A stretch of 41,234 bases of DNA from the IMG/VR virus record IMGVR_UViG_3300034375_012070, positions 1-41,234 of that record. One strand, given 5' to 3'. This DNA is from a virus. The notes beneath the pieces were generated by a model. That model was not told the DNA's origin. It ran no database searches and saw nothing but the letters and a program-made list of their open reading frames with translations. How positions within the stretch are numbered: position 1 is the stretch's first letter; each line of letters starts with the position of its first letter. The position numbers and the translations under genes are program-made. Positions 1 to 6,338 of this stretch are shown here, piece by piece.

Positions 1-2
1 GT

Positions 3-200
3 TCCGCCTACGGCAGCGTTGGGTTTCAGCGCCCCGACAACTTGATCCCTTACGCCGACCTTACGGAAGACACCGTGATCGGCTGGATCAAGGAAGCCCT
101 TGGCGGCGACGAAAAAGTTTCTGAAATTGAAGCTGCCCTCCAAGCTCAAATCGACGAGCAACGCGCACCGTCGAAGGCTGCTGGTGTGCCTTGGGGCTGA
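3..200 (+). CDS. C-terminal fragment of a conserved cyanophage structural-region protein
   Basis: Frame 3 is open from the window edge to TGA at 198-200, so this is the last 65 residues of a gene that starts outside the window. The end reads ...PYADLTEDTVIGWIKEALGG..., which resembles the C-terminus of the small DUF7936-type proteins common in cyanophage late regions; this family call is from memory. Its stop overlaps the next start (TGATG), so the two are probably co-translated. The function is unknown, but the position among late genes suggests a virion or virion-assembly role. Confidence 0.6.
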   Translation, partial: SAYGSVGFQRPDNLIPYADLTEDTVIGWIKEALGGDEKVSEIEAALQAQIDEQRAPSKAAGVPWG

Positions 201-442
201 TGCACCGCTGGATCGCCACTGCTGGCGCCATCGTCGCAGCGTTGTCTGTGATCATTGGCGCCACTGTGGCGATTGAAACGCGCTATGCCAAAGCGCAAGA
301 AGTCAAGCAGCAGCTTGACGAGTATTATGCTCGACAAATTAAGCTGCGCATTCTCGAGATCGACTTGAAGCCTGCGCCCACTCCCGCTGATCATGCGTTG
401 CGGCAGTATTTAGTGCAAGAGCTGCAGAAAGGCGATAGGTAG
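200..442 (+). CDS. small single-span membrane protein (lysis or virion accessory?)
   Basis: The ATG at 200 overlaps the previous TGA by one base, and this start is preferred over an in-frame TTG at 191. The 80-residue product has a hydrophobic stretch at about residues 5-25 (IATAGAIVAALSVIIGATVAI) followed by a charged, helical, Q/E/K-rich tail. One membrane span plus a cytoplasmic or periplasmic coil, a few genes before the endolysin, fits a holin-like or spanin-like accessory. No family was recognised, so the lysis role is inference. Confidence 0.6.
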   Translation: MHRWIATAGAIVAALSVIIGATVAIETRYAKAQEVKQQLDEYYARQIKLRILEIDLKPAPTPADHALRQYLVQELQKGDR

Positions 443-472
443 GTAAACTCGCCTTAGGTTTCTACACATCGC

Positions 473-607
473 GTGGCAGTCCGCAGTAAAACCGGCACCG
501 GAGCTCTGCAGCATCAAGCAGGCAAGCCAAAGCTCACTCGTCAAGGCAATGGCAAGCGCTCCAAGCCGCGCGGCACTAGGAAGCTTCTGCGTGGACAGGG
601 GCGCTAA
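473..607 (+). CDS. 44-residue basic protein of the cyanophage late region
   Basis: The frame opens at GTG 473 (MAVRSKTGTGALQH...) and ends at TAA 605-607. A TAG at 455-457 lies upstream in frame, so GTG 473 is the only usable start. The product is strongly basic, rich in K, R, G and Q, with no hydrophobic segment and the ending RKLLRGQGR. Similar tiny basic SKTGT...GQGR proteins occur in cyanophage genomes, as far as I recall. An RNA/DNA-binding or virion-internal role is possible but not shown. Confidence 0.6.
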   Translation: MAVRSKTGTGALQHQAGKPKLTRQGNGKRSKPRGTRKLLRGQGR

Positions 608-628
608 TCTGTAGCGAGGAGGTGCGTC

Positions 629-967
629 ATGGCAGTTTCACCCGGCACGTACAACATCAGTTTGCAGCGTCGGGCGGATTACTACGTGACGCTTCAATTC
701 AAAGACAGCACCGAAACCGCTATCAATTTAACTGGCTGGACTGTCGCTGCACAGGTCTGGAACCAAGCTCGTACAACAAAATACGCAGATTTTTCGGTCA
801 CATATACTAATCGGGCTAACGGAACAGTATCTATTGCCCTAACAGATGAGCAAACAACTTTATTTCCCAGCGAAGCTTGGTACGACGTGTTACTTACAGA
901 CACGGGAGGATTGAAAGAATACTATTTAGAAGGAATAATTTTTGTTTCCGAGGGCTACACATCATGA
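629..967 (+). CDS. beta-rich small virion protein (baseplate/fibre-like)
   Basis: This 112-residue product starts at ATG 629 behind a strong Shine-Dalgarno (GAGGAGGT), unlike most genes of this window. The sequence alternates hydrophobic and polar residues (YYVTLQFKDSTETAINLTGWTVAAQVW...), as in small beta-sandwich domains. The N-terminal pattern recalls phage baseplate-upper-protein-like domains. It overlaps the next gene by 4 bp (ATGA). A structural role in tail or fibre is inferred from fold pattern and position. Confidence 0.65.
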   Translation: MAVSPGTYNISLQRRADYYVTLQFKDSTETAINLTGWTVAAQVWNQARTTKYADFSVTYTNRANGTVSIALTDEQTTLFPSEAWYDVLLTDTGGLKEYYLEGIIFVSEGYTS

Positions 968-1125
968 GCACAGTTAGCGTAAACACAACGCAAAACACAG
1001 TCATTGTTTCAGATGATGAAAAAACTGTAACTATTTTGCGAGGAGATATAAGCAGTGATACGTTCGCTGCCTTGGAGGCACGGGTAACCAACGTTGAAAA
1101 TTCGTTTGATGGCGGAACCTACTAA
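964..1125 (+). CDS. 53-residue fibre-associated hypothetical protein
   Basis: ATG 964 overlaps the preceding stop (ATGA) and the frame ends at TAA 1123-1125. The first 30 residues are S/T/V-rich (MSTVSVNTTQNTVIVSDDEK), followed by a short helix (FAALEARVTNVENSF) that could form a coiled coil. Such short beta-plus-coil proteins often accompany fibre genes in cyanophages. The function is unknown, and coupling to the 112-residue gene upstream is the main reason to regard it as real. Confidence 0.6.
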   Translation: MSTVSVNTTQNTVIVSDDEKTVTILRGDISSDTFAALEARVTNVENSFDGGTY

Positions 1126-1164
1126 CACCAAGGCCGCTAGCCTGTACAAGTAGCCATTGCTGCC

Positions 1165-1416
1165 ATGATTGAAGTCATAGCCGCAGTGGCCGGCGCCTCT
1201 ATTTCTGTTGCGGCCATGGGTGCAATGGGGTTTAGCAGGAAGTCTGACGAGGCGCGAGACGCTGTAATTAGATTAACCAGCGCAGTAGAGCACATTGCAA
1301 CGCAGCTGGAGGTTCTTCACGCTGACATAAAGTCGGACCGCAAGGAATTCTTTACTCGTTTGAATGGTGTCGAGCAGCGCGTGTCTAGACTAGAAGTGCG
1401 TCCACCCTCTTGCTAA
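1165..1416 (+). CDS. membrane-anchored coiled-coil protein (XhlA-like lysis accessory?)
   Basis: The 83-residue product has a hydrophobic N-terminus (residues 3-22, small-residue rich: VIAAVAGASISVAAMGAMGF). It continues as a long amphipathic helix with heptad-like spacing (LTSAVEHIATQLEVLHADIKSD...FFTRLNGVEQRVSRLE). This N-terminal anchor plus coil resembles haemolysin XhlA-like and holin-accessory proteins, and near-identical layouts occur next to cyanophage lysozymes. A role in lysis is inferred from layout and from the endolysin 380 bp downstream. Confidence 0.65.
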   Translation: MIEVIAAVAGASISVAAMGAMGFSRKSDEARDAVIRLTSAVEHIATQLEVLHADIKSDRKEFFTRLNGVEQRVSRLEVRPPSC

Positions 1417-1418
1417 CA

Positions 1419-1559
1419 ATGGACTTCTTGCATCATCCTGCAACGTGGATAGTCGTAGCCGCAGCTTCTGAGCTGATCGCTCTGTCCCCCCTGAAGGACA
1501 ACAGCATCATTCAGCTTGTGTTTCATGCGCTGCGTGCGCTGAAAGGAAAAAAGCTCTGA
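1419..1559 (+). CDS. 46-residue hydrophobic protein next to the lysis genes
   Basis: ATG 1419 follows two bases after the previous stop, and the frame ends at TGA 1557-1559. The product (MDFLHHPATWIVVAAASELI...LKGKKL) has one short hydrophobic helix at about residues 8-23, a proline break, a second amphipathic helix and a basic end. It overlaps the next frame by a few bases. Size and position suggest a membrane-active lysis helper, but no family-level evidence is visible. Confidence 0.55.
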   Translation: MDFLHHPATWIVVAAASELIALSPLKDNSIIQLVFHALRALKGKKL

Positions 1560-1795
1560 TCAGCTTTGGCAAGCCAGGCTGGCAGCGTCGGCTCGAACAG
1601 GCTATACGTCAATGGTGGTTCGAGCTGACCTTGCCTGGCAAGCTTGATCAAGCTGAAAAAGAATGGCACGCTGCACAACCAGCGGAACCAAAACCAGTAA
1701 TCACGCATCACCCAATCGACGAAACGCTGCAAACGAGCGAAAGTCGAAAATTGGGCGGTGCAATGCAAATTAAAGCACCTTGGCTTGATCAATGA
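1556..1795 (+). CDS. 79-residue W-rich protein with a non-ATG start
   Basis: The interval between the 46-residue gene and the endolysin is fully open in one frame, reading ISFGKPGWQRRLEQAIRQWW... to TGA 1793-1795. That stop overlaps the endolysin ATG (ATGA). After the in-frame TGA at 1469-1471 there is no ATG, GTG or TTG before 1556. The start is therefore CTG 1556 or ATC 1559, placed about 8 bases after an AAAGGA ribosome site. Perfect coupling on both sides and protein-like composition argue that it is a real gene. Function unknown. Confidence 0.55.
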   Translation: MISFGKPGWQRRLEQAIRQWWFELTLPGKLDQAEKEWHAAQPAEPKPVITHHPIDETLQTSESRKLGGAMQIKAPWLDQ

Positions 1796-2847
1796 GCACG
1801 ATTCAACTGCGTGATGCCGCAAAGCATTTCAAGCTGCTACCACATCAGTTGGCAGCATGGGATTGGCTGCAGGGTGAACTTTCAGTGGACACGCTGGAGC
1901 AGTTCGCTGAGATGTATCGCGCTGATCCACTGCCAAAAGAAACGCTGCCGCCGGCCTGGCTTGCGCCCGCACTCAGAATCATCAAGAAGTGGGAGGGCTG
2001 CAGGCTGGAGGCTTATTTGTGTCCAGCAGGCGTCCCGACAATTGGCTATGGCTCCACGAGGCTGATTGACGGCCCTGTGCGCATGGGCGACAAGATTACA
2101 CAAAAGATGGCAGACGAGATGCTTCAAAATGAAGTGGAGCATCTTTTTGCGCCCGGTGTGTTTACGTTGCTGCCTATGGCTAAAAAGTGGCGTGGCGAGC
2201 AACAAGCTGCAATTATCAGCTTCGCTTACAATGTTGGGTTGGGCGCGCTAGAGGAATCGACACTAAGAAAAAGATTGCTTGCGGGCGAAAGTGTAAATAA
2301 AGTCGTAATCGAAGAACTGCCTCGCTGGAACAAAGCTGGCAACAAGGTTCTTGAAGGTCTAGTTAATCGCAGGAAAGATGAAGTCGCTTTGTTTGTAGGG
2401 AGTCAGCAAGCTGAGCAGCAGCCTGGCAGAGTTCGTCCAACCTCACCTTTCACCACGCATGTCACCCCTCATATACAGCTTGGTGAATTTGCTTTATACA
2501 AAGAAGAGCGGCGATTTGCTGCTGATTATCAGGTCGCAGTTGCCGCAGAACTTGCAGCTTTTCTAGAAAGAGTTCGCGTTCAGTTTGGTGGCAAGCCAAT
2601 TATTATTACAAGTGGTTATCGCCCAAAGTCAATTAATAAAATGGTTGGCGGCGCTAGCAGTAGTGAGCATTTATTCGACGCACCTGATGTTGGGGCGGTT
2701 GATTTTTACGTGAAAGGCGTTGATATTTACAAAGTTCAGAAATGGTGCGACAAGAATTGGAAATACAGCTTGGGGTATGGTGCGCCCAAGGGATTCTGTC
2801 ATCTGGGAATGCGTCGCGGGCGTCCACGCGTTAGATGGGATTACTGA
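1792..2847 (+). CDS. two-domain endolysin: GH24 lysozyme + M15 D-Ala-D-Ala peptidase
   Basis: This 351-residue peptidoglycan hydrolase would cut both glycan and peptide bonds of the host wall at lysis. An N-terminal helical segment (1-55) is followed by a phage-type lysozyme domain (about 58-200) with the catalytic triad spacing E68-x8-C77-x5-T83. In that triad the Cys replaces the Asp of T4 lysozyme. The C-terminal half (about 225-351) has the M15A zinc ligands H293 (SSEH), D304 (GAVDF) and H337 (CHLGM). No signal peptide is visible, so it needs a holin; candidates are the small membrane proteins at 200, 1165 and 1419. It ends one base from the convergent sigma-factor gene with no classic terminator between them. 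Confidence 0.92.
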   Translation: MSTIQLRDAAKHFKLLPHQLAAWDWLQGELSVDTLEQFAEMYRADPLPKETLPPAWLAPALRIIKKWEGCRLEAYLCPAGVPTIGYGSTRLIDGPVRMGDKITQKMADEMLQNEVEHLFAPGVFTLLPMAKKWRGEQQAAIISFAYNVGLGALEESTLRKRLLAGESVNKVVIEELPRWNKAGNKVLEGLVNRRKDEVALFVGSQQAEQQPGRVRPTSPFTTHVTPHIQLGEFALYKEERRFAADYQVAVAAELAAFLERVRVQFGGKPIIITSGYRPKSINKMVGGASSSEHLFDAPDVGAVDFYVKGVDIYKVQKWCDKNWKYSLGYGAPKGFCHLGMRRGRPRVRWDY

Positions 2848-2848
2848 G

Positions 2849-3736
2849 CTATAGCTCAAATCTGTTTTTAATTCTTAGTAATAGTGCGCAGCGCTGCAAT
2901 GCTGTTCTTTCCATCGACTGAAGTTTGCCTCTACCAAGCCCAGTTACAGCAGACAGGTTTTTCCATGGCGTCGGAGGGTCTTTCATGCGCTCAAGAACAA
3001 TAAATCTACTTGTGCCATCCAAGTATCTGTCTATTGCATCATAGGCATCTTCTATTTTTATTCTACTTTCTGCGTCTTCAATTGTATTCGAGTGTCTCTC
3101 GTCCGGTATAAGTTCAACCATAAAGCTCGAACCATCTGTGTCATTCGCCTTCCTGTCTAGACTTGTGATTACTTTTGGCGCAGTGGCTGCAAGTCTGATT
3201 TCCTCGATACTTAAACCGCTAAACTCCGATATTTCTACAACAGTTGGCTCCCTGCCAAGATCTTTAGATAAGGCTTCAACAGTTTTTGCTATCTTTGCGG
3301 CTGAATCGTGAGCGTTTATCGAGAGCCTTATTGTTAGATCACTGAACTGCATTGATCTTTGTATCGCCTGCCTGATCCACCAATAGGCGTAAGTACTCAT
3401 TGCATATCCACGAGTCGGATCAAACTTTTCAACTGCTCTCGCAAGTCCAACGTTGCCTTCTTGAACCAAATCCATTAGCTCAAGAGTGCTGCATCTTGGA
3501 ACATATTTTCTTGCGATATTGACTACTAGGCGAAGATTGCACTTAATGAACTTCTCTCTTGCTCTCCGTCCCGCCCTTGCAATCTTTCTCTCCTCTTCGG
3601 TATATTCATTCTCGTCTCTGTCTCTTATTGCCATCCATGCTTGCACCTGCGTACCAAGCATCACCTCCTGCGCCTTTGTCAAAAGAGGATAGCGCCCTAT
3701 TTCATTGAGGTATGCCTGTGTCGCGTCGCGGGCCAT
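2849..3736 (-). CDS. phage-encoded group 2 (primary-like) RNA polymerase sigma factor
   Basis: The 295-residue protein would redirect host RNA polymerase. It opens with the region 1.2 pattern [20 protein letters not shown] seen in cyanobacterial group 2 sigma factors. Region 2 follows ([45 protein letters not shown]), including the polymerase-binding and -10-recognition helices. Next comes a region 3 helix set and a shorter, divergent region 4 ([18 protein letters not shown]...), so -35 recognition may differ from the host factor. ATG 3736 (MARDATQ) is chosen because upstream in-frame residues look non-coding. The many TTGACA/TATAAT promoters in this window are natural candidate targets. Confidence 0.92.
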   Translation of the reverse strand: MARDATQAYLNEIGRYPLLTKAQEVMLGTQVQAWMAIRDRDENEYTEEERKIARAGRRAREKFIKCNLRLVVNIARKYVPRCSTLELMDLVQEGNVGLARAVEKFDPTRGYAMSTYAYWWIRQAIQRSMQFSDLTIRLSINAHDSAAKIAKTVEALSKDLGREPTVVEISEFSGLSIEEIRLAATAPKVITSLDRKANDTDGSSFMVELIPDERHSNTIEDAESRIKIEDAYDAIDRYLDGTSRFIVLERMKDPPTPWKNLSAVTGLGRGKLQSMERTALQRCALLLRIKNRFEL

Positions 3737-3896
3737 TGTCGGTGTTTGTGCCTTGAGAAACTTGCAGATAGTGGAGCTTCCATCGGGCCTGCCACTCCTG
3801 TGCATGATCCCACACCATGCCGATTCCGTAAACGCGCCACTTCCACTGATTTTCTTCGCATGGACTTTCAAGCCATGGCTCGTTACGCTCAGTCAT
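3702..3896 (-). CDS. 64-residue W-rich hypothetical protein upstream of the sigma gene
   Basis: In the 175 bp upstream of the sigma-factor ATG, this frame has protein-like composition, rich in W, E and Y ([20 protein letters not shown]...). The alternative N-terminal extension of the sigma gene in the other frame is S/G/C-rich and looks like non-coding translation. It overlaps the sigma start by 35 bp, in keeping with the crowded coding style here. No family recognised; the call rests on composition and position. Confidence 0.45.
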   Translation of the reverse strand: MTERNEPWLESPCEENQWKWRVYGIGMVWDHAQEWQARWKLHYLQVSQGTNTDNGPRRDTGIPQ

Positions 3897-3911
3897 AATT
3901 GTCCACGCGTC

Positions 3912-4151
3912 ATGTCATCACCAAGCTATCGCCCTGAAGATCAATTTCAGGAACGGCTCAATGCGGAACGCCTTAAGGAATTGTTTGGGAATCGTGATTA
4001 TCAGGGGCTTTTAGAGCTTGCCCTGCTTTTGAATCACCAAGCGTCATTCAATAACAGCAGGGCGTATTGGGCAATACTTGAATCAGCAAAAAATATGAGC
4101 GAGGAGTTCTCGCTCGATAAGTACACAAAAATACTAGAAGATTTAGCCTAG
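3912..4151 (+). CDS. 79-residue helical hypothetical protein, plus-strand outlier
   Basis: The gene starts at ATG 3912 (MSSPSYRPEDQFQERLNAER...) and stops at TAG 4149-4151. It is mostly helical and charged (LKELFGNRDYQGLLELALLLNHQ), without membrane segments or metal ligands. It lies alone on the plus strand between two minus-strand genes, divergent from the sigma operon and convergent with the dCTP deaminase. An independently expressed small regulator is possible. I recall similar short proteins in cyanophages without a function. Confidence 0.55.
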   Translation: MSSPSYRPEDQFQERLNAERLKELFGNRDYQGLLELALLLNHQASFNNSRAYWAILESAKNMSEEFSLDKYTKILEDLA

Positions 4152-4157
4152 CTTTAT

Positions 4158-4676
4158 CTAGTTCCAAATGCTAGGCATCACGGTTTCATTCATGTTGTAG
4201 TGTCCCTTCTCTTTGTAACTAACAAGTGGAGCACCAAACATGCGATGAAAGACGATCTGTCCAATCAACATTCCTGGATAGAGCGGGATTGGATGGACCT
4301 GCCTGATGTTATGTAGCTCAAGAGTGAGCCTGCTGCCGTGGAAGCCAGGGTCAATAAAGGCACTGAGAGCATGAGAGTAACCCTCGCGCCCCCTGCTGGA
4401 CTTCAGAGCAAACTGTCCGGCTACGTCCTCCGGCATGTTCAGCAGCTCTTCCGTGGAGGCCAAGCAGAACTGCCCAGGGCGCAGCAACCAAGGATTCTCT
4501 TTTGTGAATCCATTGATGGGAGCACGCACAAAATCAGAGGATGCAGCTGACTCGATCATGATCTGATCCCCGAGTCGCACGTCATAGCTCGCTGGATTGA
4601 GCTGGTCGGGCGAAAAGGGAAGGACCATTGCTTGCTCTTTGCACAAGCGTTCAATCTCTAAATCGTTAAGAATCAC
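4158..4676 (-). CDS. dcd: dCTP deaminase / dUTPase-superfamily protein
   Basis: This 172-residue member of the Dcd/Dut trimeric fold probably deaminates dCTP to dUTP to feed dTTP synthesis. It opens with the typical ILNDLEIERLC helix. The nucleotide-binding KSSRGREG lies at 92-99, the IDPGFHG strand at 108-114, and TLELHN carries the catalytic Glu120. The start is GTG 4676, overlapping the upstream stop. It ends a minus-strand run that also contains MazG, suggesting a nucleotide-pool module. A bifunctional dCTP deaminase/dUTPase cannot be excluded by eye. Confidence 0.85.
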   Translation of the reverse strand: MILNDLEIERLCKEQAMVLPFSPDQLNPASYDVRLGDQIMIESAASSDFVRAPINGFTKENPWLLRPGQFCLASTEELLNMPEDVAGQFALKSSRGREGYSHALSAFIDPGFHGSRLTLELHNIRQVHPIPLYPGMLIGQIVFHRMFGAPLVSYKEKGHYNMNETVMPSIWN

Positions 4677-4831
4677 TGATCCTCTTTCTTGCGCAGTGCT
4701 TCTACCTGCATGATTGCGTATTGCGCAAATGCAACATGTGACGCAGCGGCTTGTTTATTGGCCGGCGCAAAAGGAAAAGATTCTTTCCAATAGCTTTGAA
4801 AGAGTTCTTCAAGGTTGATCGACTTAGGCAT
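4673..4831 (-). CDS. 52-residue hypothetical protein in the mazG-dcd cluster
   Basis: The frame starts at ATG 4831 (MPKSINLEELFQSYWKESFP...) and ends at TGA 4673-4675, overlapping the GTG start of dcd. It has two amphipathic helices and a charged end (RKKEDQ). It is one of four consecutive tiny genes between mazG and dcd, all overlapping or nearly touching, so they are very likely one transcript. No function recognised. Confidence 0.6.
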   Translation of the reverse strand: MPKSINLEELFQSYWKESFPFAPANKQAAASHVAFAQYAIMQVEALRKKEDQ

Positions 4832-4973
4832 CGCCTTGCCCCTCTTTCATGTATTTGTCAGCAAGGTTAGTATAAAGAGCATGGAGGGGATGGCTTTTAT
4901 CGTTGCGCCCGTCTTGCTCATACCAAGCATCAAGGCGATCTTGTCGCCTTTGTTCTTCGATGGGGTTAACCAT
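4824..4973 (-). CDS. 49-residue hypothetical protein (DGRN/HPLH motif)
   Basis: ATG 4973 is preferred over a longer start at 5027, because it places the gene two bases after the stop of its neighbour. The product (MVNPIEEQRRQDRLDAWYEQ...) is charged and helical and contains DGRNDKSHPLHALYTNLA. I recall this pattern as recurrent in small cyanophage and picocyanobacterial proteins of unknown function. It overlaps the following gene by 8 bp. Confidence 0.65.
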   Translation of the reverse strand: MVNPIEEQRRQDRLDAWYEQDGRNDKSHPLHALYTNLADKYMKEGQGDA

Positions 4974-4975
4974 GA

Positions 4976-5131
4976 TCAGCGAGTGAAGTGTTTTTCGATC
5001 CAGCGAGCCGCTTGAGCGCACCGCCACCCGTAACAGGCAGCGGCACGAACAAGAGCCCTCAGATTGGCAGTTAGAGCAGCCTCAGGGCGCCAAACCTGAG
5101 CAATGATGACATCAACCTCGCCGTCTGTCAT
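4976..5131 (-). CDS. 51-residue hypothetical protein (ALTANLRALVRAAA helix)
   Basis: The frame runs from ATG 5131 to TGA 4976-4978 and fills the space between two other tiny genes exactly. The product (MTDGEVDVIIAQVWRPEAAL...) is alanine- and arginine-rich with two helices and a basic end (WIEKHFTR). The repeated finding of such RALVRAAA proteins in cyanophage nucleotide clusters is from memory. No enzymatic motif seen. Confidence 0.62.
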   Translation of the reverse strand: MTDGEVDVIIAQVWRPEAALTANLRALVRAAACYGWRCAQAARWIEKHFTR

Positions 5132-5270
5132 TCGTCCCGAGCAGGATCGCCTGACCGTAGTACGGGGCGAACGGACTGTTGATCAACTGATGCCTTGCGT
5201 CAAGTTCTGACACCGCACGGAAGGTTGCAAGTTGATTGATCAGGGGAAAGTGAAAGAAGAATTTAATCAT
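5112..5270 (-). CDS. 52-residue hypothetical protein downstream of mazG
   Basis: ATG 5270 lies one base after the mazG stop (TGA 5272-5274), making this start the natural one over the longer frame that begins inside mazG. The product starts MIKFFFHFPLINQLATF and contains DARHQLINSPFAPYYGQAIL. The aromatic N-terminus is too short for a clear membrane span. It overlaps the next gene by 20 bp. Function unknown. Confidence 0.55.
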   Translation of the reverse strand: MIKFFFHFPLINQLATFRAVSELDARHQLINSPFAPYYGQAILLGTNDRRRG

Positions 5271-5271
5271 T

Positions 5272-5661
5272 TCAGTTGATAGCGACGAGATCATCAAGCA
5301 CGGGCGGCTTGTAATTCGGCCCCTTTAGTACTTTCCCGTCTTCATTTCTAATTGGGCGCCCGCTGTCATCCAGTTTGCTCAAATTGCTGTCAAGCACTCG
5401 CCGCATCGTTTCATCAAGATCCCAGCCCATGTTCTCTGCTGCTTGATAGCAGACAAAGACGAGATCGGCGAGTTCCTTCAGAAGCGCAGTATGCGTTGAT
5501 AGATCGCTCTGCCTGAATGCGTCGAAAGCCTCTATAACTTCCGTGTACTCTTCAATGATTAGCTTGATCTGCAAATTATATTGATGACTTCCTCGCTCAT
5601 TATTGCTTTTAACTTCAAAAGCTTCTCTCCATAGCCTCGCCTGTTTCTGTAGTGATGTCAT
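5272..5661 (-). CDS. mazG: MazG-like nucleoside triphosphate pyrophosphohydrolase
   Basis: The 129-residue protein has the MazG/dUTPase-like all-alpha signature: EE37-38, E41 and, after a spacer, E63-L-A-D66, which bind Mg2+ and the triphosphate. Such enzymes hydrolyse (d)NTPs to monophosphates. Phage MazG has been proposed to tune nucleotide pools or (p)ppGpp in infected cyanobacteria, although tests of cyanophage MazG favour dNTP substrates. It is followed within one base by a chain of tiny genes and dcd, and preceded by a terminator, so it heads its own transcript. Confidence 0.82.
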   Translation of the reverse strand: MTSLQKQARLWREAFEVKSNNERGSHQYNLQIKLIIEEYTEVIEAFDAFRQSDLSTHTALLKELADLVFVCYQAAENMGWDLDETMRRVLDSNLSKLDDSGRPIRNEDGKVLKGPNYKPPVLDDLVAIN

Positions 5662-5673
5662 TGTTGTGATTAA

Positions 5674-5707
5674 CGAAGAAAAAGAAAGCCCCAGCTTTCG
5701 CTAGGGC
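5674..5707 (-). terminator. rho-independent terminator after cyAbrB
   Basis: On the minus strand GCCCTAGC-GAAA-GCTGGGGC forms an 8-bp stem (one G-T pair) with a GNRA-type loop, followed by a T-rich run (TTTCTTTTTCTT). It lies 20 bp after the cyAbrB stop and just before the mazG start. Confidence 0.85.
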
Positions 5708-5726
5708 ATTGAACCTGATGGGTTGA

Positions 5727-6275
5727 TCAGAGATCCAGGTCGTCGCCGCTGTCATCTGCAGAAGCAGCTTCATCAGCGCAGGGGGTCAGGATGATCTTGC
5801 CTTCCTCGGCTGTGACGCTCACCTTGCTGCCGGGCTCGAAGCCAGCGATGGTGGCATGACGAGAGCCGACGACGCAGTTGCCGGTCTTGCCCACGGTGAT
5901 GATCGGGGCGCGGCCACGACGAGCGGTGTAGGCACGCTTAGCGGGAACAAAGGCGATGCCAGTGCTGGCTTCAGTGACAGCCTTGAAAAACTCGTTCTTG
6001 TGCAGGCGAGTGCTGGTTTCGCCGGTCTCGGAGTCGGTTTCCTTGGTGTAGTAGCCGGCGCCGAATGCAAGATCCTCAGGGGGCAGGCTTTGGTTAGCTT
6101 GCACGTAATCGAGCAGCTCCTGACCAGCTTTGCGCTCGCCGCTCACTTTTACTTTGGTGGACTTGTTGGCTTCGCTGGTTTCAGTTTCCAGGACAGCAGC
6201 TTCAGTAGGCATTTTGGTGTCGTCGAGTTCGATGGGATCAAGGACGGCTTCCGCGTCCTGTTTTTTGCGTGCCAT
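5727..6275 (-). CDS. cyanobacterial AbrB-like (cyAbrB) transcriptional regulator
   Basis: The 182-residue protein follows the cyAbrB layout. An N-terminal helical part has AGQELLDYV (49-58), a GYYT turn (74-77) and a helix FFKAVTEASTGI (96-107). These lead to RRGRAP (119-124) and a C-terminal swapped-hairpin type DNA-binding domain (VGKTGNCVVGS...GFEPGSKV). In cyanobacteria cyAbrB proteins control carbon/nitrogen and stress genes, so a phage copy may adjust host metabolism or phage timing. The acidic tail (DDSGDDLDL) and acidic N-terminus differ from the shorter host proteins. ATG 6275 is chosen over an upstream start that lies inside the promoter. GC content is higher than in its neighbours. 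Confidence 0.82.
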   Translation of the reverse strand: MARKKQDAEAVLDPIELDDTKMPTEAAVLETETSEANKSTKVKVSGERKAGQELLDYVQANQSLPPEDLAFGAGYYTKETDSETGETSTRLHKNEFFKAVTEASTGIAFVPAKRAYTARRGRAPIITVGKTGNCVVGSRHATIAGFEPGSKVSVTAEEGKIILTPCADEAASADDSGDDLDL

Positions 6276-6299
6276 AAAGGCGGGGTGGTTGACTTGTGC

Positions 6300-6328
6300 A
6301 AGATAGCACATTGAGCGCGTTCTTGCAA
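6300..6328 (-). promoter_or_regulatory. sigma70-type promoter of cyAbrB
   Basis: On the minus strand TTGCAA, a 17-bp spacer and TATCTT with an upstream TG (TGTGC before the -10) lie 25 bp before the cyAbrB ATG. The -10 and start region share TGCTAYCTTRCACAAGTC with the ERF promoter at 11227-11256. Confidence 0.65.
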
Positions 6329-6338
6329 GAAGTCGTCG

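Noticed and set aside
1523-1822. Minus-strand frame of 99 codons in the lysis region
   Set aside because: The plus-strand frame 1556-1795 is coupled to both neighbours and explains the same DNA; the minus frame ends in the middle of two genes.
2846-2857. Palindrome GAGCTATAGCTC between the convergent endolysin and sigma genes
   Set aside because: Considered as a bidirectional terminator, but it has no loop and no T-run on either side.
3737-3871. N-terminal extension of the sigma factor by 45 residues
   Set aside because: S/G/C-rich unlike sigma N-termini, and another frame (3702-3896) has better composition; the start at 3736 matches region 1.2.
5856-6314. Plus-strand frame of 152 codons opposite cyAbrB
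   Set aside because: The minus-strand frame has a clear cyAbrB layout, promoter and terminator; the opposite frame is G/A-rich shadow sequence.
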